Counted from the first letter of the stretch, positions 24,166-35,296 are shown. The stretch is 64,000 nucleotides of DNA from Ctenosaura bakeri (GCA_948474755.1 CAOLHI010001153.1:620001-684000), one strand, 5' to 3'. The notes: a model not told the origin generated them from the letters alone. Numbers and translations are program-made.

Positions 24166-24860
24166 GGGAGGAGGACACCCCCGTCTGGACCAAAGGGCCC
24201 CGTGGCGTGCAGAGGGTCCCTGAGACTCGCTTCTGAATACACGCGGATGGGGAACACGCGGAGTCCTGCGACGCCTTCAAGACTCAGCCAATTTAACCGG
24301 GCCTGGAAGTTTTCGTGAAACCGGAAAGCAGGCCGTTTTTGCCCGACCCTGCTGAAGGCTTCCGCCCAATAAAACACGCGGTTCCTTTAAATGCCTCCCA
24401 CACTCGCCCCCGCCCCGAGCACAGCAGCGCTCAGCCGCATCCCAAGCCCCCCGCCCCGCCTCTGCTCAGGCCCGCCCGGCCGGCGCGGCGTCAACCGCCA
24501 CGGCTCCCCCAGGAATGGCCCTTTGAGCCACGTTTCCCCCCGCGCACCCCCGGCAGCCATTCTAGACGTGTCCGCAATGGACAGACACCACACCGCACCT
24601 CTTCGGCTTCCACGGCCCCTTCCGGGAGGAAGCTCGGCTTCCCCCTTTTCCGTCCAGTCCTGGCAACTCGGCTCGGCCAAGGGCGACTTCGGGCCCCTTG
24701 CCTCCATCGCGGCCTCAGACAACCCACCCGCCGAGCGCGCCAGAAAGCAAAAGACCGTCCCCCTCCCCCGTCGGCTCCCTATATGCTCCGCTTCGGGACA
24801 AACCATTGCGGGCGGAGTGGAGGAGCAGCCGGACTGTACCATTCACTGCCACGGGGAGGC
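24100..24860. promoter_or_regulatory. CpG-rich block, likely promoter / first exon
   Basis: The only clearly CpG-dense region of the window, strongest at about 24390-24850, with GC-box-like CCCCGCCCC/CCCCGCCCCG runs, CTTCCGG (ETS-type) motifs and CCAAT/ATTGG motifs (about 24367 and 24804). Long open frames on both strands here come from the lack of AT-rich stops. One minus-strand ATG at about 24565 (MAAGGARGETW...) has a purine at -3 and could be a start, but no donor or protein family confirms it. I favour a minus-strand promoter because of the poly(A) signal at 16928, but it may serve the plus strand or both. Confidence 0.55.
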
Positions 24861-25465
24861 CGAAGGGGAGACTATAACCAGCTCCTTCCCCAAGCAGGGG
24901 AAAATATACAAATTATCAAACACGAAATAATTCGCTCGTGAAATTCGCTCTGTTCGCTTTTTAACTCATCAGAAAGGAATATGGAATGTACCAAAAATGC
25001 TTCGCTTCCCCTTTCCGGTCTCTTTCTCCTTTCGAACGGTTGCTGGACGATAGAGCTATAAAATTAGAGGGCAGCTGAGGAAATGGACCGAAATGAAGGA
25101 AAGGTCCGGCTAAAATAAATCAGATAATATTAAAGTTGTTGCAAATTGCCTCCCCTCTTTCTTTCTTTTCTTTTTTTAATGCTGAAACAGACTTACAAGG
25201 CTGTCTTTTTGAAAACTAGAGTAGGGCGCTTTCCTCGAATTGTTTTGTTTTTAAGGCTGGAATCCTTACCTCAGCCCAACTGAGGATCAAGTATTGTGTA
25301 GAAGAACCAGGAAATTTTAGCATCTGAGCTTAAGCAGCTTTGCGAGGGAAGGCCTTTTTCTCGTGTGAGGAAGCAGTAATGTTTCTCGCCTTCCCCGCAG
25401 CGCTGCTCCAGGCTTTAGTACGGATTTAGCGTTCTAGGATCGACCAGAGCAAAAACAAAAACTTT

Positions 25466-25645
25466 GGCCATTTCCGCACTAGACTGTTATAGCGCTATCA
25501 TTCCACTTGCAACATCCTATGGAATCCTGGGGTTTGCAGTTTTGGGAGGGGCTGGCTGGTCCATCCTGAAACTGCAAATCCCAGGATTCCATAGGATAGT
25601 GCAAGTGGAATAATGGTGCTATAACAGTCTAGTGCGGAAATGGCC
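25466..25645. mobile_element. palindromic Harbinger-like MITE, copy 4
   Basis: 180 bp, with GGCCATTTCCGCACTAGACT at both ends in inverted form. Both arms share the substitution TTGCAAC / TGCAAG, where most copies have TTTCAAC / TTGAAAG. The flanks are TTT and ATG, so no clean duplication is visible. A SINE-tail-like segment (GGGTTGTCATAAGTGACAGT) follows directly at about 25667. Confidence 0.88.
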
Positions 25646-25649
25646 ATGA

Positions 25650-25720
25650 AGAACTCTCATTTATAGGGTTGTCATAAGTGACAGTTGACTTGATGGTGTT
25701 AGCAGTAAAAGAGTACAGAC
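25650..25720 (+). mobile_element. SINE tail fragment
   Basis: GGGTTGTCATAAGTGACAGT and GACTTGATGG resemble the shared tail of the 5S and tRNA SINEs (…ATAAGTCAGAAATGACTTGAAGG at 62641). No head is present, so it is a fragment. Confidence 0.4.
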
Positions 25721-26371
25721 GAAACGGACAGTGTTTTCCATCTTTGTCCCTGGTGTACTCTTCAGTGCTGTTGGGAGATTCAGTGCCCTTGACAGTTTAA
25801 TTCACAGAGGGTATTGCCTGCTTAAATGACTAAGCTAAAGAAATTCTCTCTTTGTCTTTTTGTATTTGCTTAACTAAAGTCCTCCATTTTGAATTCTAAT
25901 CAACTTTAAAGGTTCTTCCTGTTGGTAGCCCCATGTCCAAGTAATTACTGGGCAAATTCCTAGGTTCTCAGCATCAGTTCCCACCGTGCTCTCTGTAACA
26001 ATATTGTTTACACTTCATTGCTAAATGAATACATGTGTGAATCAAGGTTCATTGTTGATTGTTAACCAGAAATTACTGTATTATCAACCCATGTATCAGA
26101 ATTCTAGTCCTGGGAAAACAAATATTCTGAATATTCTTGCACATGCGCTTTGTGCTTTATAAGATCATTGTCATCCCAAACCTATTTAACCCTTCCCTTC
26201 TTTCAATACACAGTTTTTCCCTTTGTTCATGTAAGAAGTAATTTGGACTGCTTTCTTGTGGAGGAGGGGAAGTCCCTTTGGCCAAAGTTGGGGATCTTTC
26301 CAGGCTTAATCAGAGCTCACCTGTAATCACATAGACTACCTGATGTAGTCCATGCAAACCTAATATTTTAG

Positions 26372-26573
26372 TACCATTTCCGCACTACAGTGTTAAAGTG
26401 CTGCTATTCCACTATCAACCTCCTATGGAATTATGGGATTTGTAGTTTAGGGAAGGGCACTTCGAATTCTCAGCCAAAGAGCTGTTTGGTCTCAGTAAAC
26501 TACAAACCCCAGAATTCCACAGGGCGTTGAAAGTGGAATAGCAGCACTTTAACACTGTAGTGTGGAAATGGCC
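26372..26573. mobile_element. palindromic Harbinger-like MITE, copy 5, with TSD
   Basis: 202-bp subfamily. It is flanked by a perfect 3-bp duplication TAG (26369-26371 and 26574-26576), as expected for the PIF/Harbinger superfamily. The arms carry CACTACAGTGTTAAAGTGCT and its inverse. The less symmetric centre contains GAATTCTCAGCC and GGTCTCAGTAAAC. Confidence 0.9.
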
Positions 26574-26617
26574 TAGGTCTGGCCCTATATGGGTTTTTTT
26601 CCTAACAGTATCTAACA

Positions 26618-26760
26618 GTTTTCAGGATTGGTGCCCTGATGGTTTTCTGGGTTGATGCCCAACAGTTCTCAGGGTTGGTGCCCTGATCATTTTCTGGGTT
26701 GTTGCCCAAACAGTCTTCAGGGTTGGTGCCCTAACATTTTTTCCAGAGTTTATCACCAAC
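26618..26760. repeat. minisatellite of ~25-bp units in an alternating pattern
   Basis: About six degenerate units such as CAGTTCTCAGGGTTGGTGCC and CATTTTCTGGGTTGTTGCCC alternate, giving a higher-order period near 56 bp (A-B-A-B-A). It is not part of any recognised transposon. Confidence 0.75.
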
Positions 26761-27261
26761 GATGGCAGTTAATAACAACAAGTGATTTTGACCAAAGTCT
26801 GAATTTCACTGTTCCAGACAAAAATAACCCTGCTAATACATCCCTATTACAGAATAAATATTTAAATATAAATAAAAATGAGTATAGGAAGACTCCTACT
26901 GCCATATAGAGATTAGAGTGTTGCCTTCATTCATATAATTAAAGCAACAGCTTATTTTGCTCTTCCATACATGCTAAAACTTATCATTTATTTTCTGAAA
27001 CCACCAGGACATATAATTAACATTTCTTTCTCAAAACATCTCACAAATTGCTTCCTAATGTGCTCAGATCTAGGAGCCTCTGTAGTATGACTTTAGTTAG
27101 TTCAAAAGCATCTCAAACCCAGTAGCTCTGATCTCTTAATTGCCGACAGGTGGCTTCCTTCTCCAAACTGATATACTTACAAAGTGTCCCAATTAAAGGT
27201 ACCGAATTCACCACAAACTATTGGAAGCTAAAGAGATGAATAGCTTAACATTTGAAAATAC

Positions 27262-27440
27262 AGTCCTCCTCCCACTTTTGTGGGTTTGACCTTTATGAAT
27301 TATTATTCACGAGGTGCCCACTTGCCTCCCTCTCATTCTCTGCCTCCCATTCCCTGGCCTTTTGCCCAGACACAATACCTTGGCAAAAGGCAAGGAAGTG
27401 GGAGGGAGAAAGGTTTATGGGCATACAAGACTGTGACGAA
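27262..27440 (+). repeat. fragment of the TACAGTCCT repeat family
   Basis: Starts TACAGTCCTCC followed by CCACTTTTGTGGG. It continues with a unit resembling the interior of the 21050-21727 element (ttgcccag... ggcaaaaggcaaggaagtg). Only about one internal unit is present. Confidence 0.45.
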
Positions 27441-27677
27441 CCTGATGGGAGGGGGTCTTTACAACAGAGCCTCCTTGGCAACTGAGAGTGTTTAAGCTGA
27501 TTGGCTGGGGAAATGGAGTCTTGGATAGCCCAGGGGAGGGGCTGGTGGAAAGAGGAAAATAATGGATTTTAACTGTCTGGAGTGTGTTTGAAGAAGAGTG
27601 TGATTTGTGGTGGTGTTTAGGAGAGGTTGGAGATTTGAAGAGCTCTGTGAAGCTGGAAAGTCCCCACGTGCTGCTGG

Positions 27678-27721
27678 GATGTATATTCCAGCCTGTTATG
27701 ATATATATTCCAGCCTGTTAT
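27678..27721. repeat. tandem duplication of a 22-bp unit
   Basis: Two copies of GATRTATATTCCAGCCTGTTAT stand side by side, directly before the LTR-like element. Confidence 0.85.
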
Positions 27722-27731
27722 TAATTTTAGC

Positions 27732-28409
27732 TGTTAATTCATCTTCGCTGCCACCACCCATTGAATTATGAATTCCTGGAAAGTACAATGGGACACTATC
27801 CAGAACATGTCAATCCCTAAGCTTAAGGATCTTCCTTTTCCCCCAGTCTATCTAGCGTTGGCGTGGAAAGGAGAGAAACAGGGTCTTTACAGAAAGTATT
27901 TATTCAAGGTATGCAAATGAGCAAGGCAAATAACACACATGGGAAGGCCTCCCCGCTCCCAGGCACACTTAGTTACAAGTAGTTACAAAAGAACAAATAT
28001 AAAAGCACATTCTTTAGATCAGCCAGCTCCAAAATAACAGAAAAGTCCCTAACGCGACTAGATATCTAGTTTTAGTACTCACAGATGTTCTCAGGCTTAG
28101 ATGTTCTAAAGGAAGGGGCCAGGAGGTGAGGCTAAGCCTCAGCCTGCTACTGGCAGTTCCTTTGTTATCTCCCTCCATATGGCCTCTCAAGAAGTTTTAT
28201 AACTTCTCCTTGGAAGCATCTCGAAGCATCTTGAAGATGCCCACCTCTTACCTTTTTGATTGGTCAGTTTTCACCCTATGACCTGTGATGCTGACCCACA
28301 TGACCTATGATGCAATCTAATCCCAACACCTTATTAACCCTTGGTTTACCTGAAGAGGGAAGTTTCCCCCTTTAGCTAAGTCAAGATAATGGGAAGCCCC
28401 ATTATCACA
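27732..28409 (-). mobile_element. probable solo LTR (678 bp)
   Basis: On the minus strand the element begins TGTGATAATG and ends ..TTAACA, so it has TG...CA limits, with AGC on both sides (27729-27731 and 28410-28412) as a short direct repeat. Minus-strand TATAAAAC (28194-28201) and AATAAA (27899-27904) lie about 290 bp apart, as in U3-R-U5 structure. There is no internal gag/pol next to it, so it would be a solo LTR. The 3-bp flank is shorter than the usual 4-6 bp. Confidence 0.5.
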
Positions 28410-28689
28410 AGCTCTGTGGGAGAGAGAACTGAGAAATTGGGTATACAAGAGATAGTGAATGAACTGAAAGAGAAAGAGAAAGAGAGAAGAATGGTGTGCT
28501 GTTTATAAACATTTAGATACAAAACATATTTAAAGCAACAGTGTTACAATAAATGTTTGAAGTTCTGTGTTCCTTAAAACAATGTCACAGAGTCTTATTT
28601 TGAATCTTGGAGTATATATGCTACCAATAATATCATCTTGATCTTAGTGCCAACAGTACCACAGTCTTGGAAAATATAAATCACTGCTG

Positions 28690-29330
28690 ATCCTTACATC
28701 TAGGAGAAGGGCAGATTTAGGGAAGGCAGTAAAGGGGGAGAGTCCTGAAAGGAAGAAGCCAAGGGGGGACAAGAGTTCTCAGAGAGGGAGAACTGAGGCA
28801 GACCCATTTGTCCTGGCCCTGGCTTGATTCAGAGATCTCCCTGGCTATTCAGTTCTGATCAGTCTTGTGCCCATTGCCCATGCAAGCAGAAAGAAGGCAG
28901 GCTGCACTGGTGCAGCAAGCAAGAGAGTGCGGGGGAGGTAACACCTTCTCTCCCCTTCACTCTGCTGTCCCTTGCTCAAGCAGGCATGCAGGAAGAAGGA
29001 AAATGGTGCTGGCAGTAGCAGGCAGGAGAGTGCAGGGGGAAAAACCTTTCTCCCTCTCCATTCTCCTGACTGTTGCCAGCATGTCCTTCCTTGTTTCTGC
29101 ATGCCTGCATGGGCAAAGGGTAGGAGAGTGGAGGGGAGGGAAGGTCTTTCCTCCTGCACTTTCCTGCCTGCTGTCATCACTGCTGCCATTCCACAGGCCA
29201 GTTGTAGAAAGAAGGCAGGAGGAGGGAGGGGGAAGCGATCACTGGGGGGAATTATTCATTTTTTTGTTTTGTTTTTGCAAGGATTCTGCACCTTCATCCC
29301 TCACAAAAATTGAGGGACCACTAAAAAACA
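28690..29330 (-). repeat. repeat element with ~100-bp tandem units (opposite orientation)
   Basis: Three degenerate units start at about 28916, 29022 and 29119 with RGCARGAGAGTGCAGGGG-like motifs, each followed by CCTTTCTCC...TGC. The right end (TTGCAAGGATTC...CACAAAAATTGAGGGACC) is the inverse of the CCCTTAACTTTTGCAAGGG-type start of the 21050 element, so this looks like a related copy on the minus strand. The long overlapping open frames come from this repetition. Confidence 0.55.
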
Positions 29331-29644
29331 TACCTGGGTGTAGGATGCAAAATTAAATGTAACAATTGAAGTCCAAACTCAAATTCAAACTCCAGTGAAA
29401 TACAGCCCCCAATTGGAATATTCTTTGTATCTGTTCATATTAATAAGGTATCATGATTATCTCAATTGTATTAGTGAAGTACTAATCTATCTGTAACAAC
29501 AACAAAAAGACTGTGTTACAGTGGTTATTCTCAACAAAGTGAGCCACCACGGGAGCCCCTATGACTTTCGTGTTACACTGATGTTCTGATATTCAAATTC
29601 TTACACTTCTTAATGTTTTGTCTACATGTAATCACACACTCTTA

Positions 29645-29846
29645 GATCATTTCTGCACTACAGTGTTAAAGTGCTGCTATTCCACTGTCAACCTCCTATA
29701 GAATTCTGGGGTTTGTAGTTTAGGGAAGGGCATTTCAAATTCTCAGCCAAAGAGTGCTTTGGTCTCAGTAAACTACAAACCCCAGAATTCCACAGGGTGT
29801 TGAAAATGGAACAGCAGCAGTTTAACACTGTAGTGCGGAAATGGCT
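29645..29846. mobile_element. palindromic Harbinger-like MITE, copy 6 (202-bp subfamily)
   Basis: Arms CTGCACTACAGTGTTAAAGT and inverse, with a centre like copies 2 and 5. Flanks are TTA and GTA, so the target duplication is unclear, and both terminal tetranucleotides are mutated (GATC / GGCT). Confidence 0.85.
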
Positions 29847-29861
29847 GTAGTCTCAGACTAA

Positions 29862-29945
29862 AGCAATGGCAAAACCCCTCTCAACAATTCTTGCCAAGAA
29901 AACCCTATAATAGCTTTGCCTTAGGATTACTGTAAGGTGGAAATG
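29862..29945 (+). mobile_element. tRNA-SINE tail fragment
   Basis: AATGGCAAAACCCCTCTC and CTTGCCAAGAAAACCCTATA match the middle and tail of the SINE at 62447. The head is missing. It is immediately followed by a different SINE. Confidence 0.55.
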
Positions 29946-29950
29946 ACATG

Positions 29951-30196
29951 GAGCCCTGGTTGCGCAGTGGTTAAATGCCAGTACTGCAAGCCAGAAGGTT
30001 GTAAGTTCGATCCTACCCGGCTCCAAGGTTGACTCAGCCTTCCATCCTTTCGCAGGTTGGTAAAATGAGTACCCAGCTTGTTGGGGGCATGTATAGAAAT
30101 GTTTCGAAATGCATGCTATTTGTAAGTTGTTCGCCGCCTCGATCCATATGGAGAGGCGGGATACAAATAAATAAAAAATAAATAAAAAAATAAATA
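29951..30196 (+). mobile_element. tRNA-derived SINE with L2-type 3' tail
   Basis: The head has an A-box-like GGTTGCGCAGTGGTTAAATG and a B-box-like GGTTGTAAGTTCGATCC (RNA polymerase III promoter). The body leads to a 3' segment GTTCGCCGCCTCGATCCATA..GGCGGGATA followed by (AAATA)n. The 3' segment is shared, with about four transitions in 38 bases, with the end of the L2-type LINE at 40760-41440. This SINE would use that LINE's machinery. Confidence 0.85.
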
Positions 30197-30479
30197 AAAT
30201 GAGGGCAGAGAACAGCAACAAAATGACCCCAAGAACACCTGATAACATAGTCACTCCTTTAGTGAGACAATTAGAGAAATTTTTTAATGGAAGCATACTG
30301 TAATCTTAAGGAAGAAAATGATCTGCCAGGTTGATGAATTTACAGAACAGCCACCACATTTAAAGTGTCCAGCCACTACCACACTCTTCTTCTTATAGAA
30401 ATACATATTAGGATGTATCAGACCACTCCTCAAGCTTTTGGTTCTTTTGAACTGAATCTAAGGGGATTTACTATAGTCA

Positions 30480-33400
30480 GGAACATGGATGAGCACATAC
30501 TAGTGCATGTAAATGATTCTTCTAATGGTTTGTGAAAGAAATAAATACTCCAAAAGAACAAATTATATTGTCAGAAGAATCTCAGTTACATTGGCCAATA
30601 ATTGCTGTTTAAGCATCAAATTGGACCGATCATCTCCCCATTTAATGACTCTAAATGGACATCCCATAAATATCCTTAATAACTTGCCTCCACTGGATAT
30701 GTCTTATGAAGAAAGTATAAAGGTTAGACAAGGAAAATCCCCCAAAGCCTTTTTGGAAGTAATGGATAATCTTTGGGTGCTGGATGTCTATAGATTTAGA
30801 TATGGAGATACTAAATACTTTTTTTTCCTGAGAGACATGAATCATTTTCCAGAACTGACTGACATCTCAAAAGCATTAGCTAAGGGCTATTACAAAAATG
30901 GATATTTTACCAAATACCTTTTCTGTGCATAATCCTGTGACTTTAATCTTTGTGGGAAAAGAACAGTAGGGAACTGAAGAGTGAAGGAAGTCTTGCTTAA
31001 GGATGAAAATGCTTTAGGAACATGTAGAAAAAAAACTGAGAGAGTGTTTTGAAGATAATTTGGAACAAGACACTGGTATTAGAATAGTATGGGATGCCAG
31101 CAAAGCATTTATGATAGAATGTCTTATCCAGGATGTTTTATCTAGAGTTAAAAAAGAAGAGGCAAGAGAAAGTGTGAGTACTTTTAGAAGAGATAAAAAA
31201 CAAGAAGAGTTGAAGAAATCCCCAACAAATAAGGCAGTGCCCAATCAAATTAAGATTCTACAGAAACAGCTGTTGATTATGGTTAGTGAGACTGAAAAGA
31301 AGTTACATTACATGAAGTAGAAACATTTTGAGTTTGCCAACAAGCCAGGAAGGTGGTTGGCTTATAAACTGAGAAAAGAAAGAAAAAAAGTTAATTTTGA
31401 AGACACAAAAAAGGAAAAAGATAGTAGGTGATAATGCAAATATTAGGAGGATATTTCGTCACTACTATGTATCACCATTCAAAAAAACAACAGATTTTAT
31501 TATCAAAGATAGATGAATATCTGGAGAAGGAGAACAGCATACAAAAACAAATGGTAAATGTGTCTATTAAAGCAAATGTAATTGCTGAGGCAATCAAAAA
31601 GATCAAGTATTGCAAAGCACCAGGACCAGATGTGTCTATTGGCAGGTTACTACAAATGTTTTGAGGTACAGTAGAGAAGTTACTGAATTCAATTTTACGA
31701 ATAGGGACAATATCTGAGACTTGGAAAGAGACAATGATCATTTTTGATTCCAAGGGAAGGTCAAGACCTGATCATGACAAAAGACTATAGAGCTATTTCA
31801 CTATTAAATAATAACTATAAGATCTTTACAATGATTACAGCCAAAAGATTGAAGAGAATTTTACAAGATTTTATTCACAAAGATCAACCTGGATTTTTGC
31901 CAAAAAGATACCTACATGATAGGTAGATGTGTAGATGTGTCTTGGACATTTTGGAATACTTAGATAACCATAATGAAAAGCTTTTTTTTTTATACTGGAA
32001 AAGAATTTGATAATCTGAAATGTGATTTTCCGTTTAGAGTTTTAGAAAAGATGAGCTTTGGCAAAAACTTTATTACATGGACTGAGGCAATATTAAGAAA
32101 GCATGGTTTTCGGTTAAAGGCAAATTGAGCAAACTTTGTGACATTCAAATAGGAACAAGACAAGGGTGCCTCCTCTCCCCTATATTGTTTGTCTTAGCTC
32201 TTGAAGTTCTGAATAGTGCAATAAGACATGAAGAAAGAATTAAGGGGATAAGACCAAAAAAGGAAATATCTAAGTTAAGAGCATTTGCAAATGACCTATT
32301 TATTATTTTAGAGAATACTATTGGCTATATAAAAGTGTTGTTGGAGACACTAAACTAATTTAGATGTCAGGATTTAAAATAAACAAACAAAAATTGTGAT
32401 GTTAACAATTAATGAGAAAGGAGGAGCAAATACAATTGATGGACAAGTCAGTATTTAAAATCAAGAAAAAAGTGGACTGCTTAGGTATCACTATGATAGA
32501 CATGAATTGTATGTTGTTGAAAAGTAACATTTAGACATGAAATGATATTAAGACAGATTTGCAAAGATGGGAGAAACTTAAGTTATCACTGTTAGGGAGA
32601 ATCTCTGTGATCAAAATGAATGTTTTAGTGAGCACGTTGTTTTGTTTCAGACCATACCAATCTCGTTTAATGATCTCTTGTTTATTCAATGGCACAGTGA
32701 TTTATCAAAGTTTATATGGCAAAGGAAGAAATCTAGAGTTAAATATAAAGTTTCACAAGATGCCAAACAAAGAGGGAGATTGGGATTACCAGATCTGAAA
32801 TGGTATTTTCCTGCATATTGTTTAGTTTGGTTGAAGGACCTGGTTATGTTAACAAAAAAGAAATTGTTGGATTTAGAAGGGAATGAACTAATGTTTGAAT
32901 AGCATTGTTTTATGTGGTATGATAAAGCCAAAGTGAATGCAAATTTTAATCATTAGATGAGACTTGCTTTGTTAAGAGTGTGGAATAGATACAAATGAAA
33001 GTTATGCCCTAAAACATCCCTGTAGGTGTCACCACAAGAGGCTTTTTATAAGAAGGAGACAATAGCAAAAGAAAAATGGGCAACTTATCAAGATCTCTTG
33101 GAATCTGAACAAGAACGGCTTAGAATCAAATCAACTGAAAGATTAATATTAGAAGGTTATGGTTTTCAATGGTTCTCTTTTAGATAAATAGCAGAATAAT
33201 TTAAAATGGACAAAAAAGTACAATTTTGAGTTAACCAAATCGGCTGTGTTCAGATGATGAACACTTGATTGGTAAAATGTATGAATTTTTGTTAAAAATA
33301 GAGATGGAAGAATAGCTGGTTAAGAATTGTATGATAAAATGGACCCAAAATGTTAGTCATAATATACAGCTGGAACTATGGGAGAAAGTGCGGTTGAATA

Positions 33401-33810
33401 AATTAAATTTACACTACATTATGATCTTAAAGGGAATTTTTACAAGATGATGTATCATTGCTATTTGACACCAGGAAAATTGGCCAAAATGCATAAAGAG
33501 ATTTTTAATATATATTGGAAATGTGAGCAACAAGTGGGACTTGTGAAAATGTAAAACAAAAGACAAAAACAAACAAAACAAACAAGCAACCCTCCCCCCA
33601 AAAAAAAACTGGAATAAAATACATTCTATGGTGTATAAACTCTTAAAATATAAAATCTTGAAAGATAATGTACAACTGAAACCAATTCCATTGTTGGGAT
33701 TAGTTGAAGATCAACTGGAGAATAAGTATGGCAAGTTACTATGATACATGACCACTATAGCATGTTTATTATATGCACCAAAATGGAAGAATATAGATAT
33801 GGAGGCCAGG
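30480..33810 (+). mobile_element. degenerate L1 LINE (ORF2 part), main segment
   Basis: Pieces in several frames give an L1-type ORF2. Near 30760 there is an endonuclease-like end (LWVLDVYRFRYGDTKYFFF). Around 31780 comes the reverse-transcriptase block YRAISLLNNNYKIFTMITAK with HKDQPGFLPKR. Near 32150 lies GTRQGCLLSPILF, then an AFANDLF segment where the catalytic Y/F-A-D-D motif has lost an Asp. Near 32560 are WEKLKLSLLGRISVIKMNVL and FIWQRKKSRVKYK. Frameshifts and stops are frequent, so the copy is dead. The L1 resumes at about 34930 after nested insertions. Confidence 0.85.
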
Positions 33811-33833
33811 CCTGCTTTCCATCTCTTAGGCCC

Positions 33834-34246
33834 TTTCCACATGTCGGGGGGACAGGTGAAAACACCTGAAAATGGAGCTTACCAGTAGCCAGGCGAGTCC
33901 GTTGCCATGCGGCACATTCCTCCAGCGTCCCAAATGGCCACCAACCGGAGAAGCTCACCAGCTGGAACCCCACCCCCAGCAGATCTGCAGGCATGCACTT
34001 GCGCGCGCCTGCAAATCCACATCGGAGCCGGGCAATGGAGCAGCACGGGGCTGCACGCTCCGTGCTTTTTAAAAACCTCAAAAAAGAGGTTTTAAAAAAC
34101 ACGCAGCGTGGCTAGTTCTGGCTGCTCCTGAGTGGATTCTGGTGTGGAACTACAAAAAGTAGTCCATGCCAGTCCACTCTAGGGTGCAGAAGACCTCCGT
34201 GAGAGGTCACTCTGCACCATTACAGAAGCCCGGTGTGGAAATGGCC
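33834..34246. mobile_element. Harbinger-like non-autonomous element (~410 bp)
   Basis: Ends GGCCCTTTCCACATG and GTGTGGAAATGGCC in inverted orientation, flanked by TTA and ATA (a TWA-type 3-bp target, one mismatch). It is GC-rich inside with no coding frame. Its terminal bases resemble those of the palindromic MITE family. Confidence 0.65.
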
Positions 34247-34763
34247 ATAGACTGGAACGGTAGCTTCCCCGCTGCCGGCCTGCTAAAGCACCTTGCCCCT
34301 TTATGCAGCCCTGCTTTCCTTTTTAAAACCACCACTTTTGTGTATAAAGGGTAAAGCCTCTAAGTTGTTATTCAGAATGATTTAGTGTGGTAGCATGTTT
34401 CTGGTTGATTGGAACTGATGGAAAGTACTTTACTGATAATGTACCCTTTATTAAAATAACAAACAGGGAAAGGTATTGGGTGTCATAAGTGTATCCAAGC
34501 TATATAGAACTTCAAAAATTGTTTATCCAATTTCTTATAGCTGAACTCAGTATACAGGTACATAATTTTCAAACACACACAGTCCTTTGGCTTCCCTTTT
34601 GCTTGAAGGTTTAATTCCCAAATCTAGGTCACACCTTCTGACCCAACTCAGAAATGGTTTGGTTTCTCCACTCTCTCTCTGTCTCTTTCTCTAGATCCCT
34701 GAGAAGATAACCACTCTTATTCAGACAACTTCCCTGGTTGACTGAAGAGCTCTGTCCTAGAGC

Positions 34764-34784
34764 GCTCTCTCTCTCTCTCTCTCA
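34764..34784. repeat. (CT)n microsatellite
   Basis: A run of CT dinucleotides after AGAGCG; a second imperfect CT tract lies at about 34668-34690. Confidence 0.85.
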
Positions 34785-34929
34785 GTATTACTGAAGGAAT
34801 CTGAAAAATCCTCCCTCTCAGCAATGGGCTGGGTTTCTTTCATACAGAGCCACTTTGGTTACCTGGCAACCTGTTGCTGGGGCTCCCCTGCCACTCAAGT
34901 TAGCCCCACCCCCAGGACGCTGTCACAAT

Positions 34930-35290
34930 AGAATATAAAAGAATATAAAAATCTCAACAGAAGAGGATTAGCTGATGAAATTAATGGGCTTAGGTGAAAT
35001 GGATAAATTGACAATATTGATAAGAGACAAATCAATGGTGACTTGTTTGAGGGTCTGGGAACCTTAGATAGGCTTTTTGCAAGAAAAACAAGAAAAAGAT
35101 TACAACATACTGGCTGTATGTTTCAATAATTAGTAGATTTAGAAATGAAGCACTTGAAGTGTTTGAATGGTTTTGTATTAGAGAAGTTATTCTATAAAGT
35201 TATATATAATATGCATTAGGAAAGCTAGAAACCAATGCATATTTATTCTTTCTTAATGTTCTTACTGTCTTTAGTTAGTTTTAGTATTTA
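34930..35290 (+). mobile_element. L1 LINE, 3' remainder
   Basis: The sequence ATGGATAAATTGACAATATT...AGAGACAAATCAATGGTGACTTG...TGGGAACC resembles the C-terminal region of lizard L1 ORF2 (KLT.LIRDKSMVTC..VWEP in translation). It continues the L1 broken at about 33800. Confidence 0.55.
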
Positions 35291-35296
35291 GTATTT

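Larger units (their letters stand above)
33797..34928 (-). mobile_element. nested insertion inside the L1, possible LTR-like
   Basis: L1 coding similarity stops near 33800 and resumes near 34930. The inserted DNA contains a separate Harbinger-like element (33834-34246). The rest ends in TGTCACA next to ATAGA, and ATAGA also occurs at about 33797-33801 before the insert, a possible 5-bp duplication. A minus-strand AATAAA lies at about 34448. The start does not show a clean TG..CA pair, so LTR identity is uncertain. Confidence 0.3.

Noticed and set aside
24315..24941. Long overlapping frames on both strands (208 and 179 codons plus; 151 codons minus)
   Set aside because: They lie in CpG-rich DNA where stops are rare, the residues are Pro/Arg/Ala-rich and low in complexity, and frames are open on both strands at once.
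28865..29356. 163-codon plus-strand frame overlapping another of 113 codons
   Set aside because: It is produced by degenerate ~100-bp tandem units lacking stops; no protein-like domain.
29951..30020. Functional tRNA gene
   Set aside because: The A and B boxes are present, but no cloverleaf can be drawn and the sequence continues into a SINE body and LINE tail.
29853..30296. 147-codon minus-strand frame
   Set aside because: It is the antisense reading of a tRNA-derived SINE plus MITE flank.
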